Made by a program: the position numbers and the translations under genes. 64,000 bases of DNA from Theropithecus gelada. Taxonomy: Eukaryota; Chordata; Mammalia; Primates; Cercopithecidae. Position 1 is the first letter of the stretch; each line of letters opens with the position of its first letter. Under the pieces are notes generated by a model that did not search any database, was not told the origin of the DNA, and saw only the letters and a list, made by a program, of their open reading frames with translations. The stretch spans positions 49,811,131 through 49,875,130 of the forward strand of contig NC_037682.1 in the NCBI RefSeq assembly GCF_003255815.1, in the 5' to 3' direction. This document shows, piece by piece, positions 52,671 to 63,132 of the stretch.

Positions 52671-54030
52671 AGACTACCAGGGGTGGGGCTCTGCTTCTCC
52701 TCTACCACACTGAACTATTCCACCTGGCCGCAAATGTGCATACCTCCCTTAGCAAAATGAAGCCCCCCAGCTAACCAAACCCACTATTCTCAGGATGCTA
52801 TTCAGCACAGGTCTTTGGGAAAGGTCCTACACTTTACTGAGAGGCTTATCAAATATTTTGTTTTCGAGGTATCCTAAGGTATATCTGTCTCACTGCTGCC
52901 CCCTGCAGATTGCTATCCAATTCAACAGCTCTCTAGAGTACAACACAGCCACTGACCTATTGCCCTCAGAAGTCTGAGAAATCAGCTACAGTTGCCTTCT
53001 AACTTGGGCTAATGCTAGGGTTTACTCTATTAAACAACACAGTGGCTGTCTGTGGCAGGAGCCTAACAAAATGGTAATAGAATATATGGGTGTTTCCTCC
53101 AGCTTAGAGACCCGGTTTACTTACTTTTCCTGTGTGATTCTATGTGCCCCATCCCTGTTCAGTGCCTCCATGCAAAGTCAAAGCCAGCAGGAAATCTTCC
53201 TGGGAATGTTACCATTTATTTCTCTTTTTTATATAGCTTATCTTTGGGGAAATGCAGAAAGATTGCAGAAATAAAGCATCTTGTCATGGGGGATTTTGTG
53301 GAGCAGGGCTTGTCAGTCTTGAAGTCTTAAAGAGTTTAGGCATGCACTTCTAAGAGTGTGTGCCAGGCCTCATATCTTCTCTGTATAGCTTTGTGCCTTT
53401 CAATCATACATAGTATTCTCTTTGAGAGGACTTCTCTCCAATACAATTTTCTTGATTTCCCTCCATTTCTCAAAACCTTTTAGCATTCCGTTTGGTACCC
53501 CTTGAAGACTGGCATCTTGGGCAACTTCCTACTGATCTATTTCTCCATTGCTTGAGGTGGAACCTTACAGGGTTGTCAGGGCCTCTGTAGCCAAAGTTTC
53601 TACCCTTTCAGCATCCTTGTGAAGGCTCAAAAGGAGCCCTGTGATTAGAATTGGGGTGGACAGGGAAATCATAGAGGTCTCAGCATTCAACCATTTTTGC
53701 TGAGTTCTCTCAGTATCCCAGCTGGGAGAGGAGCCCCTCAGGACCGAAAGCTTGGCATACGCAGTATCCCGTGGTAAATGCACAGTGCAGTCCATCACAA
53801 ATTTGTTCCCTTTATTGAGAAGAGTAAGTGATCTAATACTTTTCATGTGGCTGTGGAAGTGCTTAACTGTGACACTTTGTAAACAGACTAACTGGCTGAA
53901 ATAAGAGAAGCAAAGGATTCCTTCTAGTTTAGCAAGCGGCTATATTTGGAATTATGGATTTATCGATAAAGGCACTGCCTTAATATTCTGTCTTCTGGAT
54001 TCCATTTAAATCATTTTTTCTTGACCCACA
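52671..54030. other. Unique 1.4-kb stretch with one unexplained minus-strand frame
   Basis: No recognised repeat. The minus-strand frame 53565-53846 (93 codons) has a protein-like composition but no domain, partner exon or start context that I can support. It might be an old gene or retroelement fragment. Confidence 0.4.
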
Positions 54031-54039
54031 ATTATTTGC

Positions 54040-54340
54040 TTTGATCAAGTATTGGTCAGGATACTCTTAGTTGCAAATGACAGAAACCTAACTCCTGCCA
54101 ACTTGAGCAGAGAAGAGAATTTAAGTGGGGCTAGACTCAGAGACTCCAGGGTCTCCCACAACACCATCAGCACTTTTCCTACCCTTCCCTGCCATGCCTT
54201 CCCTCCCTCTTTGAATTGGCTCAGCTCCTCTGTGAGTTGGTCCTATTCTTTCCTCCTACAGCTTGGCTTCCTCCGTGTAGCCAGGAATGGTGGTGGTGTC
54301 GGCTGACATTGCTGAAGACAGCTGGAGGCTTACAGCACCT
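54040..54340 (-). mobile_element. Ancient interspersed repeat, family not assigned
   Basis: Phrases such as AATGACAGAAACCTAACTCC and GAATTGGCTCAGCTCCTCTG follow a common mammalian antisense repeat that I recognise in outline but cannot name. Compare 48790-49195. Confidence 0.4.
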
Positions 54341-54439
54341 CGGCCAACACCAGAAAGAAAAGAAAATTTTTCTTTCTAAAGTTTGCATACCAAATCCTAA
54401 AGAAGGTTTCTAAGTTGCCCTGCTTGAGATGGACTCTCA

Positions 54440-54605
54440 TCTTCAAAGGGTTGCTTCAGAGCCTTAGGTGAATGTTTATCTGGATGCTTTAAAAAGTGCC
54501 AATACCTGAGCCCTGTGCCCAGAGATTCTGATTCAATTGGTCTATGTGGAGCTTGGCTTTGTGTAAATGATTCTAATGGGTAGTCAAGAGCAAGAACCAC
54601 TGCTT
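54440..54605 (-). mobile_element. MER5-type hAT DNA element, partial
   Basis: GTGCCAATACCTGAGCCCTG, AGAGATTCTGATTCAATTGG and TGATTCTAATGGGTAGTC, then the terminal AGCAAGAACCACTG. Confidence 0.7.
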
Positions 54606-54609
54606 TAGA

Positions 54610-55285
54610 CTCATTTGTTCACTTATTCCTCAAAAAACCCCACACATTTTTGAACTCCACCCCTGTGCTAGGCAGTATACTAGGTACTGATAGAGCAGTG
54701 AACGAGAGAGATAAAAGCATTCTCCTAAAGTTCACACACTACAGGGGAATACAGGCAATGCGCTCATTAATAAATAAATGGTGCTAGCAAATAAATAAGT
54801 GTCATCCAGAGAATTAAAACAGGACCAATGTTTGCATGATGGGATGGAGCCAGTCCTGAGCAACTTGGAGGGAAGAGTATTCTGGGCAGAGGGAACAGCT
54901 ATTGCAAAGGCTGAGAGGCACAAACAGGCTTAACCTATCCCAGGAATGGAAAAAGGCCAACGTGGCTGAAATAGGATGAATGAAGGAAAGAGTGACATGG
55001 GATGAGGTCAGAGAGACCGAGAGCAGCCAGCTGCCATGAGGCTTAGTAAGCCAGGCTGAGGGAAGTGGATTTCATTCTATAGGCAATGGATTATTGGCAG
55101 ATATGAAGGACTGATGGGATTTGATTTATATTTTTAAATGTTTATTCTGGCTGCTGTGTGGAAAAAGGACTAGAAGGGTAAGAGTGGAAGCAGGTGGACC
55201 AAGTAGGAGACAAATGCAAATGTCCAGATGAAAAATGCTGTTTGCTTGTACTAGGTTGGTTTTGGGGAGAAGTGAATGGATCCTG
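54610..55285 (-). mobile_element. L2 LINE, about 0.7 kb, antisense
   Basis: CCCCTGTGCTAGGCAGTATA, GAGGGAAGAGTATTCTGGGC, GGCAGATATGAAGGACTGAT and TTTATTCTGGCTGCTGTGTG are in correct antisense L2 order. A well-preserved L2. Confidence 0.85.
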
Positions 55286-55304
55286 GCTAAGTTTGTGCAG
55301 TTGA

Positions 55305-55430
55305 GTTGACAGGACACTAGAATGTAAGCCCCTTTGTTATTCTTTTGATATCCCCAATATCTAGAGTGGGGATAAGGGGGTAATGTATATGAGCCAGTAA
55401 GTGCTCCAGAAATCCTTGTTAAATTAATAA
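55305..55430 (+). mobile_element. L2 LINE 3' end, sense
   Basis: GGACACTAGAATGTAAGCCC and a TATCCCCAATATCTAGAG block, then AGTAAGTGCTCCAGAAATCC. It forms an inverted pair with the preceding L2. Confidence 0.7.
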
Positions 55431-55715
55431 AACCAGAGTCCAGAGGCATGAGGATGGAGGAGAAGGAATGGAAATAAGACTCTGAGCCTGCATAGCCAAA
55501 GAACAGACTCCTCTGATGGAGGCCTGTGCCCAGCACGGTGCTAACACATAGAAAAGAGGAGTGGAGGGGGACACAAGTGCTAGCTGGAGGAAAGTGTATT
55601 TAGTGCCTCTGAAGCTTGTCTAGGAAGCAAAAATATATAGGAGAGAGATCCAGAAAAGGCTTTCAGCTCTGCTCCCAGGCAAGAGGTTTGACAGAAGGAG
55701 ACACCGCATCACCAT
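55431..55715. other. Unique stretch, nothing recognised
   Basis: No firm repeat or gene. The minus-strand 136-codon frame (55126-55536) starts here and runs mostly through L2 sequence. Confidence 0.45.
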
Positions 55716-55719
55716 CACA

Positions 55720-56230
55720 GTAATGAGATTTAACAACTCTACTAGTCCAAGTATAACTAGTACAACCAGTCAAGAGAGCTTAGTGAAATTAAGTAGGGAT
55801 ATATCCTGTGATCCAGTAATCCTAGTCTTTACCCTGTTACCCAGAAATCCTAGCCTGAGTTCATTTTTTAGAAAAATTCTTATGTGAGTCTAACTGGGAC
55901 CCTGAACAAGGATGTCTGTCATGATAAAGCTCAGAGTAGAGTGAAGACAATACAAGAGTCCATCAGTGGAAAACTGGATACATAAAATGAAGTAGATGTT
56001 ATGAAATAATATGCAGTTGTTAGGAGCATCAAACTCTGTATGTACAGAACAGCATGGGAGACTAAAAACATAGCATTGAAAGAAAAACATATGAGAACAC
56101 CATAGATTAAACATAGAATAATACCAATATGTCGATTAAAAACATATACACTAATGGCATATTTACAAGGAAACGTGCATATTTAAGGGCATATGTCAAG
56201 CACATTAGAGTAGATGTCAATGAGGATAGG
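55720..56230 (+). mobile_element. L1/HAL1-type LINE 3' region, sense
   Basis: TGTGATCCAGTAATCCTAGT, AATTCTTATGTGAGTCTAAC, GAGTCCATCAGTGGAAAACT, GGATACATAAAATGAAGTAG follow the sense L1-type 3' order; heavily diverged. Confidence 0.65.
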
Positions 56231-56254
56231 GAATAGGTGTAGAATTAGGGATTA

Positions 56255-56832
56255 TGGTAGGAAGAATAACAACCTTCCTCCAAAGATGTCCACGTCTTAA
56301 TTCCCAGAACCTGTGAATCTGTTTTGTTACATGACAAGTGGGAATTAAGGTTACAGATGGGATTAAAGTTGCTAATCAGCAGACAGAGAGCATATCCTGG
56401 GTTATCCAGGTGAGTTCAATGTAATCACAAAGGTCCTTAAAAATGGAAGAGGGAAACAGGAGTCAAAGGAAGATATGACTAAGAGAAGGCAGTGTAAGTG
56501 GGACTAGGCCCGAAGTTACTGGCTTTGAAGTTGGAGGAAGGAGCCATGAGCTAAAGAAAGTGGGAAGTTTCTAGAATCTGGAAAAGGCAAAGAAACAGAT
56601 CGTCTCCTACAGCCTCCACAGAAGGAATGCACACTGCCAATACCGTCACCTTACCCCAGACCATCTCCTAGAGCCTCCACAGAGGAGTGCACCTGCCAAT
56701 ACCTTCATCTTATCCCAGTGAGATTTGAGTTGGACTTCCCATCTATAAAACTGTAAAGTAATATGTTTGTGTTGCTTTGAGCCACTCAGTTTGTTGTAAT
56801 TTGTTACAGAAGCAATGGGAAACTCATACAAG
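56255..56832 (+). mobile_element. MLT1-type MaLR LTR, sense
   Basis: CCTCCAAAGATGTCCACGTC, TTAATTCCCAGAACCTGTGA, AATCACAAAGGTCCTTAAAA, GAAGGAGCCATGAGCTAAAG, ending TTGTAATTTGTTACAGAAGC. Complete LTR, enlarged by an internal 61-bp tandem duplication (56600-56718). Confidence 0.88.
56600..56718. repeat. 61-bp tandem duplication inside the MLT1 LTR
   Basis: The unit TCTCCTA-AGCCTCCACAGA to the following CCCAG occurs twice (from 56603 and from 56664), with about a dozen differences. The consensus LTR has it once. Confidence 0.8.
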
Positions 56833-56924
56833 GGTAGAGGGAGTCACAGGGACTGATGGGGTAACCAACATGCCATGAACCGAGGAGTCTGAATAACTCA
56901 GCTCTCCTCATCTAAGATTCAAAA

Positions 56925-56928
56925 CAAC

Positions 56929-56957
<29 letters not shown>
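56925..56957. repeat. CAA-(CAG)5-(CAA)5 triplet repeat
   Basis: One CAA, five CAG and five CAA triplets in frame with each other, 56925-56957. No open frame uses it as a glutamine tract. Confidence 0.97.
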
Positions 56958-56959
<2 letters not shown>

Positions 56960-58260
56960 TTCAAATTGAAGGGAGAGAACAAGAAAAGAAACACTCTCAA
57001 AATATAAAACCAGATTCCATGGAAAACCACATACCTGAAACTGAGCATTCACTGTGTTCTAAAGACCAAAGTAAGAACCTTATAAGCATGATCTCTTTGG
57101 AGCACGGGGTACTGGGACTGGCTTTCTGGTGCAGGGGAATGATTGATAATAATGATGATAATCCCACGAAGCCTGTGCCTGTCTCCCCCTCCAGTGAACA
57201 TCATTGTCCACATCTTTAAACCTGCAGAGAGAGCCCTTCCTACTTCTCTTCTCTCCCCCTTGTCTCTAGCCTCAACCCTTGTTTCTGACTCACTTACAGC
57301 ACCAAGCACAGCACCTGGGGCACAGTGAATCGAGATCTCATGTAGAGCTGAGCCCATTTTGATGCTTAGGAAAGCTTCCGACTATCCTGTTGCCCACCAC
57401 ACCCCAGAGATTTTGTATCAGCGAGTCCATTCATAAAAGAACCCTGGGACTTTCATGAGCTATTTCTTCTAAACAACTTAGAACAACCCTCAGGGCCCCA
57501 GTGTGATGTTTGTGTGTCTAATTTCCGTGAGCTATTGATAAGAGCCCACTCCAGCCAGCTAGTTGTCAGCCTCTACTCCAAGGGCCTGGAAAATGTACTA
57601 TTTGCAATTACTTGAAAAGAAACTAATTAGCTCTAAGGAGGAAACCATAGGTAGAAATGACTAAAATCAGCTGTTCAACTGTGCTTGGCAAAAAATTAAA
57701 AGGAGTAGGTAATCATACCTCACATTTGTTTTATTTGAAAGAAAAGTAGGAAGAAGGGGGACCTAGGTAGAAGGGGTTTCCGTGGCATTTTCCCTGTAGG
57801 GACAGGCCTCTGAACACAAGCAGTGTCAGCCTACCTGTCAGGAGGATGAGGGTTGTGACGTGTCCTTGAATGCTACGTTTGAACTTCGTTCAGTGTCAGG
57901 CAAAGGAAGGTATTTGAAAGGAGGAGTGATGGTCAGCTCAGGACTCTCTAAGTGTGTGTTGCTCTTCAATATAAGTGTTGGACTTCTGCATTTGGTAAAT
58001 AAGTTATGTGTTCTCTTTTAGAAGTAGCCATCGTGAATCATTTTTCAAAACAAATTTAAAAAACACAGTATTACCATTTCTTAAAGCCTGGCACTTGCCT
58101 GGTATACAGCAAGCAAATGGTAGCAGTGAAATAAGGGGTCAGCACCCTGGCCATGGTGCAGAAGCCACCTCGGATGAGAGAGGATTGCAACAATATGGAG
58201 GAGAGATGAAGAGGCAACAGCAAGAGAGCAGAGAAAAAATGCTTCCGACATGAGTCAGAG
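56958..58260. other. Unique 1.3-kb block, partly conserved-looking
   Basis: Possible L2 remnants near 57150-57335 (CACTTACAGCACCAAGCACA). Bases 57420-57720 are unique with AT-rich words (GCAATTACTTGAAAAG, AACTAATTAGCTC). Frames of 102 and 81 codons have no features. Confidence 0.4.
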
Positions 58261-58264
58261 CAGT

Positions 58265-58440
58265 AACAATTCAATAATAATAACACTGGAACTGGACATT
58301 TATCAAGTGTTTGCCATATGCCATGCTTTACATGCATTCTCTACTGTTATTTCCATTTTACTCTTAAGAAAGCTGAAATTTAAGTACTTGTCCAAGGTCA
58401 CATGGCTCCTAAGTGGTAAGGCGACTGTTCTGAGTGCAGA
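58265..58440 (-). mobile_element. MIR SINE, antisense
   Basis: TTATCAAGTGTTTGCCATAT, CATGCTTTACATGCATTCTC, TACTTGTCCAAGGTCACATG. Confidence 0.75.
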
Positions 58441-59200
58441 AGAAGACTCTGAGCAAAGGATCTGGGTGTCAATTCATTTGTGAGGTGACTCCATGAAATA
58501 ACCAGTAAAGATGAGAAACATGAAATACAGAATGGAAAGAAGATAAACGTTGAGTTATCCAGCTACTTACCATGATGAGCAACTGGAGCTCTGTCTTGCT
58601 GGGGAACTCTCTGAGACAGAGCAAAACACTCTTGAGTTACTATTCCATCCTAGAGGCAAGAACACTACGGTGTTAATCTATAGATCCCTTATCTGCCACT
58701 GGTTGATGCTGCTTCAGGGACATTAACCCTCCACCCTTCCTGCTTATCCTGTGCTCAGGCTGCTTATGCTCCACAGGTACTTGCTATAAGCAGATCTCAG
58801 CACCAGAGAACCAAGGTCACCATCAGTATCTGCTACAATGATTCCACATCCAGTTTGCCTGGACAGTCTCAGTTTATGTCTATTGTCTGGGAATAATTAT
58901 TAATTTCCCTTTTACTCTCAGAAGTGTCCTGCTTTGGATCATGATTTATATGGCCACTCCTGTAAGAAAAGGAACAGATTTTCAAATCCTGCTTCATGTG
59001 GTGCCAGAATCTCTGCTTTTTGCCTCTTTCTCATCCTCTGTGAGTGCAGTTGTGGCTTTCCTCATCAGGTGTTCGGCAGTAGCCCTGGGTGAGGTAGGAG
59101 GATGTGGGTCCTGGACGATACACGACTGCTCTCCAGAACCTAGAGCACTTCTCCAGGTAAGTCCTGGGTCACCATATCAGCATTGCATGTGGTGCTGATT
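58441..59200. other. Unique stretch, nothing recognised
   Basis: No repeat called. The frame at 58941-59198 (85 codons) has a Leu/Val-rich middle but no membrane-protein or domain support. Confidence 0.45.
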
Positions 59201-59204
59201 AACA

Positions 59205-59330
59205 CACAGCTTCCTGGGTCCTTTCCTTAACCTACTGAATCCAAATCTCTGGGGCTTAGGCCAGGTGATCTGCATTTTTAGCAATCTCTCTGGCTAATTC
59301 TTCTGCACAGTAAAGTTTGAAAACTACAGG
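59205..59330 (-). mobile_element. MER5A-type hAT element, partial, antisense
   Basis: CCTACTGAATCCAAATCTCT, GCCAGGTGATCTGCATTTTT, GCACAGTAAAGTTTGAAAAC. Only one half preserved. Confidence 0.65.
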
Positions 59331-59360
59331 GCTAGCAAAGGGAGACAATGAGTGTTAGCA

Positions 59361-59377
59361 TTTTTTTTTTTTTTTTT
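59361..59377. repeat. Poly(T)17
   Basis: Seventeen T residues, not attached to an Alu body. Confidence 0.97.
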
Positions 59378-59389
59378 AAAGCCGCCAAG

Positions 59390-59640
59390 TGGGGTGGTTT
59401 ATAGCAGGGCCTCTGAGCTGGCTTGCCTTGTTCAAATCCCAGCTCTGTCTCTTACGGCTAAGTGATCTTGTGCAAGTTACTGAACTTATGTGTTTCTCAT
59501 TGAAAAAACAGGGATAATAATAGCATCTACTGTAACAGGGCTGTTATGAGGATTAGAGAAGTTAATCTATACAAAGCCCTTAGAACAGTGCTGGGCACGT
59601 AGCAAACACTTGAAAATGTTAGTTAGTGTTATTACCTACT
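59390..59640 (+). mobile_element. MIR SINE, near full length, sense
   Basis: TTCAAATCCCAGCTCTGTCT, TCTTGTGCAAGTTACTGAAC, GGGCTGTTATGAGGATTAGA, GAACAGTGCTGGGCACGTAG. Confidence 0.9.
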
Positions 59641-59745
59641 TTTAGCATTATGCCAGTGATCTTACCTAGGCTGTGGTATTAATCCTCAGAACAGCCACAC
59701 AAGGAAGGCATTATAAAGGATTTGGGGTAAGTAACTGATGTCAGC
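59641..59745 (-). mobile_element. MIR SINE fragment, antisense
   Basis: CAGTGATCTTACCTAGGCTG and TTAATCCTCAGAACAGCCAC; a short antisense 3' part tail-to-tail with the sense MIR. Confidence 0.5.
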
Positions 59746-59768
59746 TGCAGGGTTAAAACACAAATTGC

Positions 59769-59789
59769 GGGGTGGGGGTGAGGGGTGGG
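59769..59789 (+). other. Predicted G-quadruplex motif
   Basis: G tracts of 4, 5, 4 and 3 bases separated by T, TGA and T. Very short loops on the plus strand. Confidence 0.8.
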
Positions 59790-59989
59790 CTGAGACATGA
59801 TCCCAAACCTTTTACCTCTACCTCCGAAGTCCCGGCTGTCTCCCTGAAATCAAGCTGCCCTTGGCAGTCTCATTCCCTGTATCCACTGTGGCATCCAGTT
59901 TTTTGCCCCAATCCTTGGGCCCACCAGGGACTTCTGGGCATGGGGAGGAGGGAAGCAGCATATTGGTAGCATTTACCTGCTGCATCCAG

Positions 59990-60280
59990 TCCGCCTTGGC
60001 TGAGCTGGAGCTGCTCTCTGGGATCTGGTTAGCAGCTAATGATCAGTGGGCTCTGGCTATAATGATCGGATTAGCTGCGCTTTAATCACTGTCTATTGTT
60101 TCAGCAGGGAGAGAATTTCACAGCTCATTGACTGCTCTGACTCCTAATCTACACGGAGGAAACAATGTTGCAGCTCATCAAATGCAATCAGCTGCTAATT
60201 GAAAGGAAATGGAATTTTACAATTACAGGCCACCTTTCAGTGCTCAGGATTTCTAAGCACTTCTCCCCACCCTCCTTTGC
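59990..60280. promoter_or_regulatory. Candidate conserved enhancer: paired TAATGATC, OTX-type and SOX-type motifs
   Basis: TAATGATC occurs twice in the same orientation, at 60037-60044 and 60060-60067, 23 bases apart. It is followed at once by an OTX/PITX-type GGATTA at 60068-60073. SOX-type cores lie at 60094-60102 (CTATTGTTT, minus orientation) and 60161-60167 (AACAATG, plus). Further TAAT words follow to 60225. Unique, repeat-free sequence. Enhancer role is inferred. Confidence 0.4.
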
Positions 60281-60299
60281 CAGCTCAGCACTGGCAGGA

Positions 60300-60620
60300 G
60301 CACTTGACAACCTGCTAGAGACTTCCCTAAAAGCTGCATTTAGGACCTGGCCCATTTCTCCCCAGCTCCAGAGCAGCAGCAAAGGGAAGCAGCATCCTCG
60401 CCAATTCCTGGGCTGTCCTTCAAGGCTCAGTGCAAGGAAAAACACCCCGGTTGGACACCAGGCGGGCTGAGTGCTGGTCCTTGTTCACCTTCCTCCACGC
60501 CTTGTGGCAGTGTGACCTTGGCATGCCCCCCTTTCCCTCTGTGCCCCACTCCCCTTCTCGCTAAAATCAAGAAGCTGAATTTGATGACCTCTTGGTTCTT
60601 ATCAGCTCTGATGATTCTGT
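60300..60620 (+). mobile_element. Degraded L2 and MIR-like fragments
   Basis: Bases 60410-60435 (GTCCTTCAAGGCTCAGTGCA) resemble L2 ORF2 end; 60500-60610 (AGTGTGACCTTGGCATGCCC) resembles a MIR core. Both weak. Confidence 0.35.
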
Positions 60621-62323
60621 TTGTCCTGTTCTTGCCACTATCTTCATCCAATGGAAGACATCTAAATTGACACCCTCTTTCTTGCCCAGTTATCTGCTGT
60701 TCCAAATGCTTCCAGGGTGACTGTCTTAGGTCTCCCAAAAGATGTATCCTGATGAGATTTTAATGGGCCAGAAAGCAAATTTAGGAAACATCCTACTCAG
60801 TCTTCTGATCAGACATCTCTCTCCCCGTCCTGGATCCATTCACTTCCTTGGACAAATATCAATCATGATTAAATCTAAAGACAGTCACATAGATGTTTCT
60901 GGGTTCTGTCTTTTTCCCAGTGAGATCCTGTGGAGACAAGGCTGGGATGAGGGCTGCCAGCCAGAAAGAGCATTGCTGCTTTTGACCCTGTCTCAAAGCT
61001 CCATTTCCAGCCAGCTTTTCCTCTGAGAACAGGACTAACTAGCATCTGCTTTGAGGTCTGGTCTGTGTCATCCCACAATAACACTTGTTCTGTCCAGGAA
61101 CACATCCGAGGCTCATGTAACCCTGCAGTGCCATTTTCTCTCGGTTCCCATGATCTGTGGGCTGGTCTAATGTGCTTATCGGATACTGGAATATCACCAC
61201 TTTCCTTTAGGCTGATGAGTTATGGCGTATATATATAAAAAAAAAATTTAAGCACAGTCAAAAATATTTTTTGTTTGGCCAAGATTCAGTCTCAGTCCCA
61301 TTTCCCTCGATCAGAGGAACACTCCATCGGGGTCTTAGTCTGACCTGTTGCCTAGAGAAATGGGCTACAAATGAGGAAAAGAAAAGCAGTGATGGGCTGG
61401 CTGGATCTCCCCTCTAACAACACTGCGATGAGCATGCTGGGTCCAGGAAGCTCCTGATGCGTTTCTGGAACTCTGTCTTTAGGGAAGGCTGGGGAGAGAG
61501 AGGACAAAGGTGGGGTCTCCATCAGGATGGGAGGGGAGGAGAGTGTGAAGGAAGCTCTGGAGCTGTGGGTTTGCACTGTAACGTAAATAGGACAGGAGCT
61601 GGAAGTGGGTGCAGGTTGGAGGCAGGAAGAGGACCACTTGGGCAGATCCCACCTATAGGTCTATTGGCCAAAGGGTCAGGGTTCAGACAGCCAGTGTGAA
61701 GGGAAGAGTGATTACCAAAGGTAAGAGTGATGGCCTAAAAAGGGAGGTTAAGAGCCTGAGAGATGTCAGAGGGCAGTGAAAAGCTGCTGTGTTCGAAGGG
61801 CCAGGCGACATGGCCTCATGTTGATACCGGTCACTGGTCAAAGCCCTGCCCATCCTGGAAGAAAAGTGCTGGTTGTTATGAGAGCTGGGATTGGTCTGTC
61901 CACTGTAGGTAGAGTGGACACCAGCAGAAATTCCACTGGTGGGCAAAATGTGGCATCTAGAAAGTATGAAAATAGGCACTCTATGGTATTTCAGAGATGT
62001 AGTTGGCACTTGAGGTCCTAACCCAGACCCTAGAATGTTCTGACGTGTAAATGGAACATGATGAAGGAGATTCAGACAGATTTTGATCAGGGAGGCAGCC
62101 CTGAGATGTCTAATGCTGTCTACATAAAAGTTGTTATTAAAAAAAGAAAGTAAGCAAAACAATTTATATTTCTAGGTTTTTAAAAATCTTTTTCTTTTTC
62201 TTTTTTGCCTTGATCATCATTCTGTTATGTATTATATGAAACTTCACATTAAAACATTGGTATTTTGACCAAGATTGGGATGCACTGAATTTAGAAGAGC
62301 CTGAGCAGTGTAGGTCAAGATAC
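60621..62323. other. Unique 1.7-kb stretch, nothing recognised
   Basis: No repeat called with confidence. The longest frame, 61683-62162 (minus, 159 codons), has no domain or signal features and no good start context that would set it apart. Confidence 0.45.
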
Positions 62324-62348
62324 TTTTTTTTTTTTTTTTTTTTTTTTT
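62324..62348. repeat. Poly(T)25
   Basis: Twenty-five T residues without an adjacent Alu or L1 body. Confidence 0.97.
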
Positions 62349-62465
62349 AGAAAATCATGTTTTAAATATAACTGGAATATTTTGTGGGGCTACCAAATTT
62401 TGAGACACTATAGATAAGTCTCATAGATAAAATTTTCACATGTCTGCTTTCAGATTCGGGGTATC

Positions 62466-62592
62466 TTCATTCATTCAACAAACATTGATCAAGTACCTAT
62501 TACCCGTTGGCTACACGTCAGTGAACAATACAGGCAAAATAATTCCCTGACTTCTGGAGCTTACCCGCTGGTGCTAATGCAGCATTTGTTTA
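62466..62592 (-). mobile_element. L2 LINE 3' end, antisense
   Basis: TCATTCATTCAACAAACATT, GATCAAGTACCTATTACCCG and ATTCCCTGACTTCTGGAGCT. Confidence 0.75.
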
Positions 62593-62967
62593 AATTAGTC
62601 AATCTTCATTTCATTTTAAATACACTGTTTAACATTTTCTATCTTTTATTAATAAATAAATACTTTTAAACATGTGATGTAGAAATGGTCAAGTAGGTAC
62701 ATAGTTGTCAAAATATTTTAAGGCATACATAAATGAAAAACTTTGAAGTTTACTGTGATAGTCTATCTGCCATGCAGAGCAAAAATGTCCTCTATAATGT
62801 GCAATTGCCAAATTGTTGCCTGATTTTTGCTTGGTCTGTCATGATACTGAACCGTCATATTCTTTTCCACACAATTCTGAACAGGTGGAAAGTTCTTTAG
62901 CTAGGACTCCTGTACTTTAGTGTCCTCTAAAGGGCTCTCTTTCTTCCCTCAGGGACTACTTACAGCC
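62593..62967. other. Unique AT-rich stretch, nothing recognised
   Basis: No repeat, gene or clear motif cluster. Confidence 0.5.
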
Positions 62968-63132
62968 TAGCTGCACAAAGTGTGGTCCTCAGACCAGCAT
63001 ATCGCATCACCTGGAGGCTTGTTAGAAATAAGGAATCTCAGGGCCCATCCCATTTCCCCTCAATTAGAATCTGAATTTCAATAAGATTTGCAGGTGATTT
63101 GTGTGCCCATTTAAGTTTCAGAAGTACTTATG
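62968..63132 (-). mobile_element. MER5A-type hAT element, antisense
   Basis: GCACAAAGTGTGGTCCTCAG, GCATCACCTGGAGGCTTGTT, AGAAATAAGGAATCTCAGGG then a GATTTGCAGGTGATTTGTGT end. Confidence 0.8.

Noticed and set aside
55126..55536. 136-codon minus-strand frame
   Set aside because: It runs through L2 sequence and its reading follows no intact L2 protein; chance frame in a fossil.
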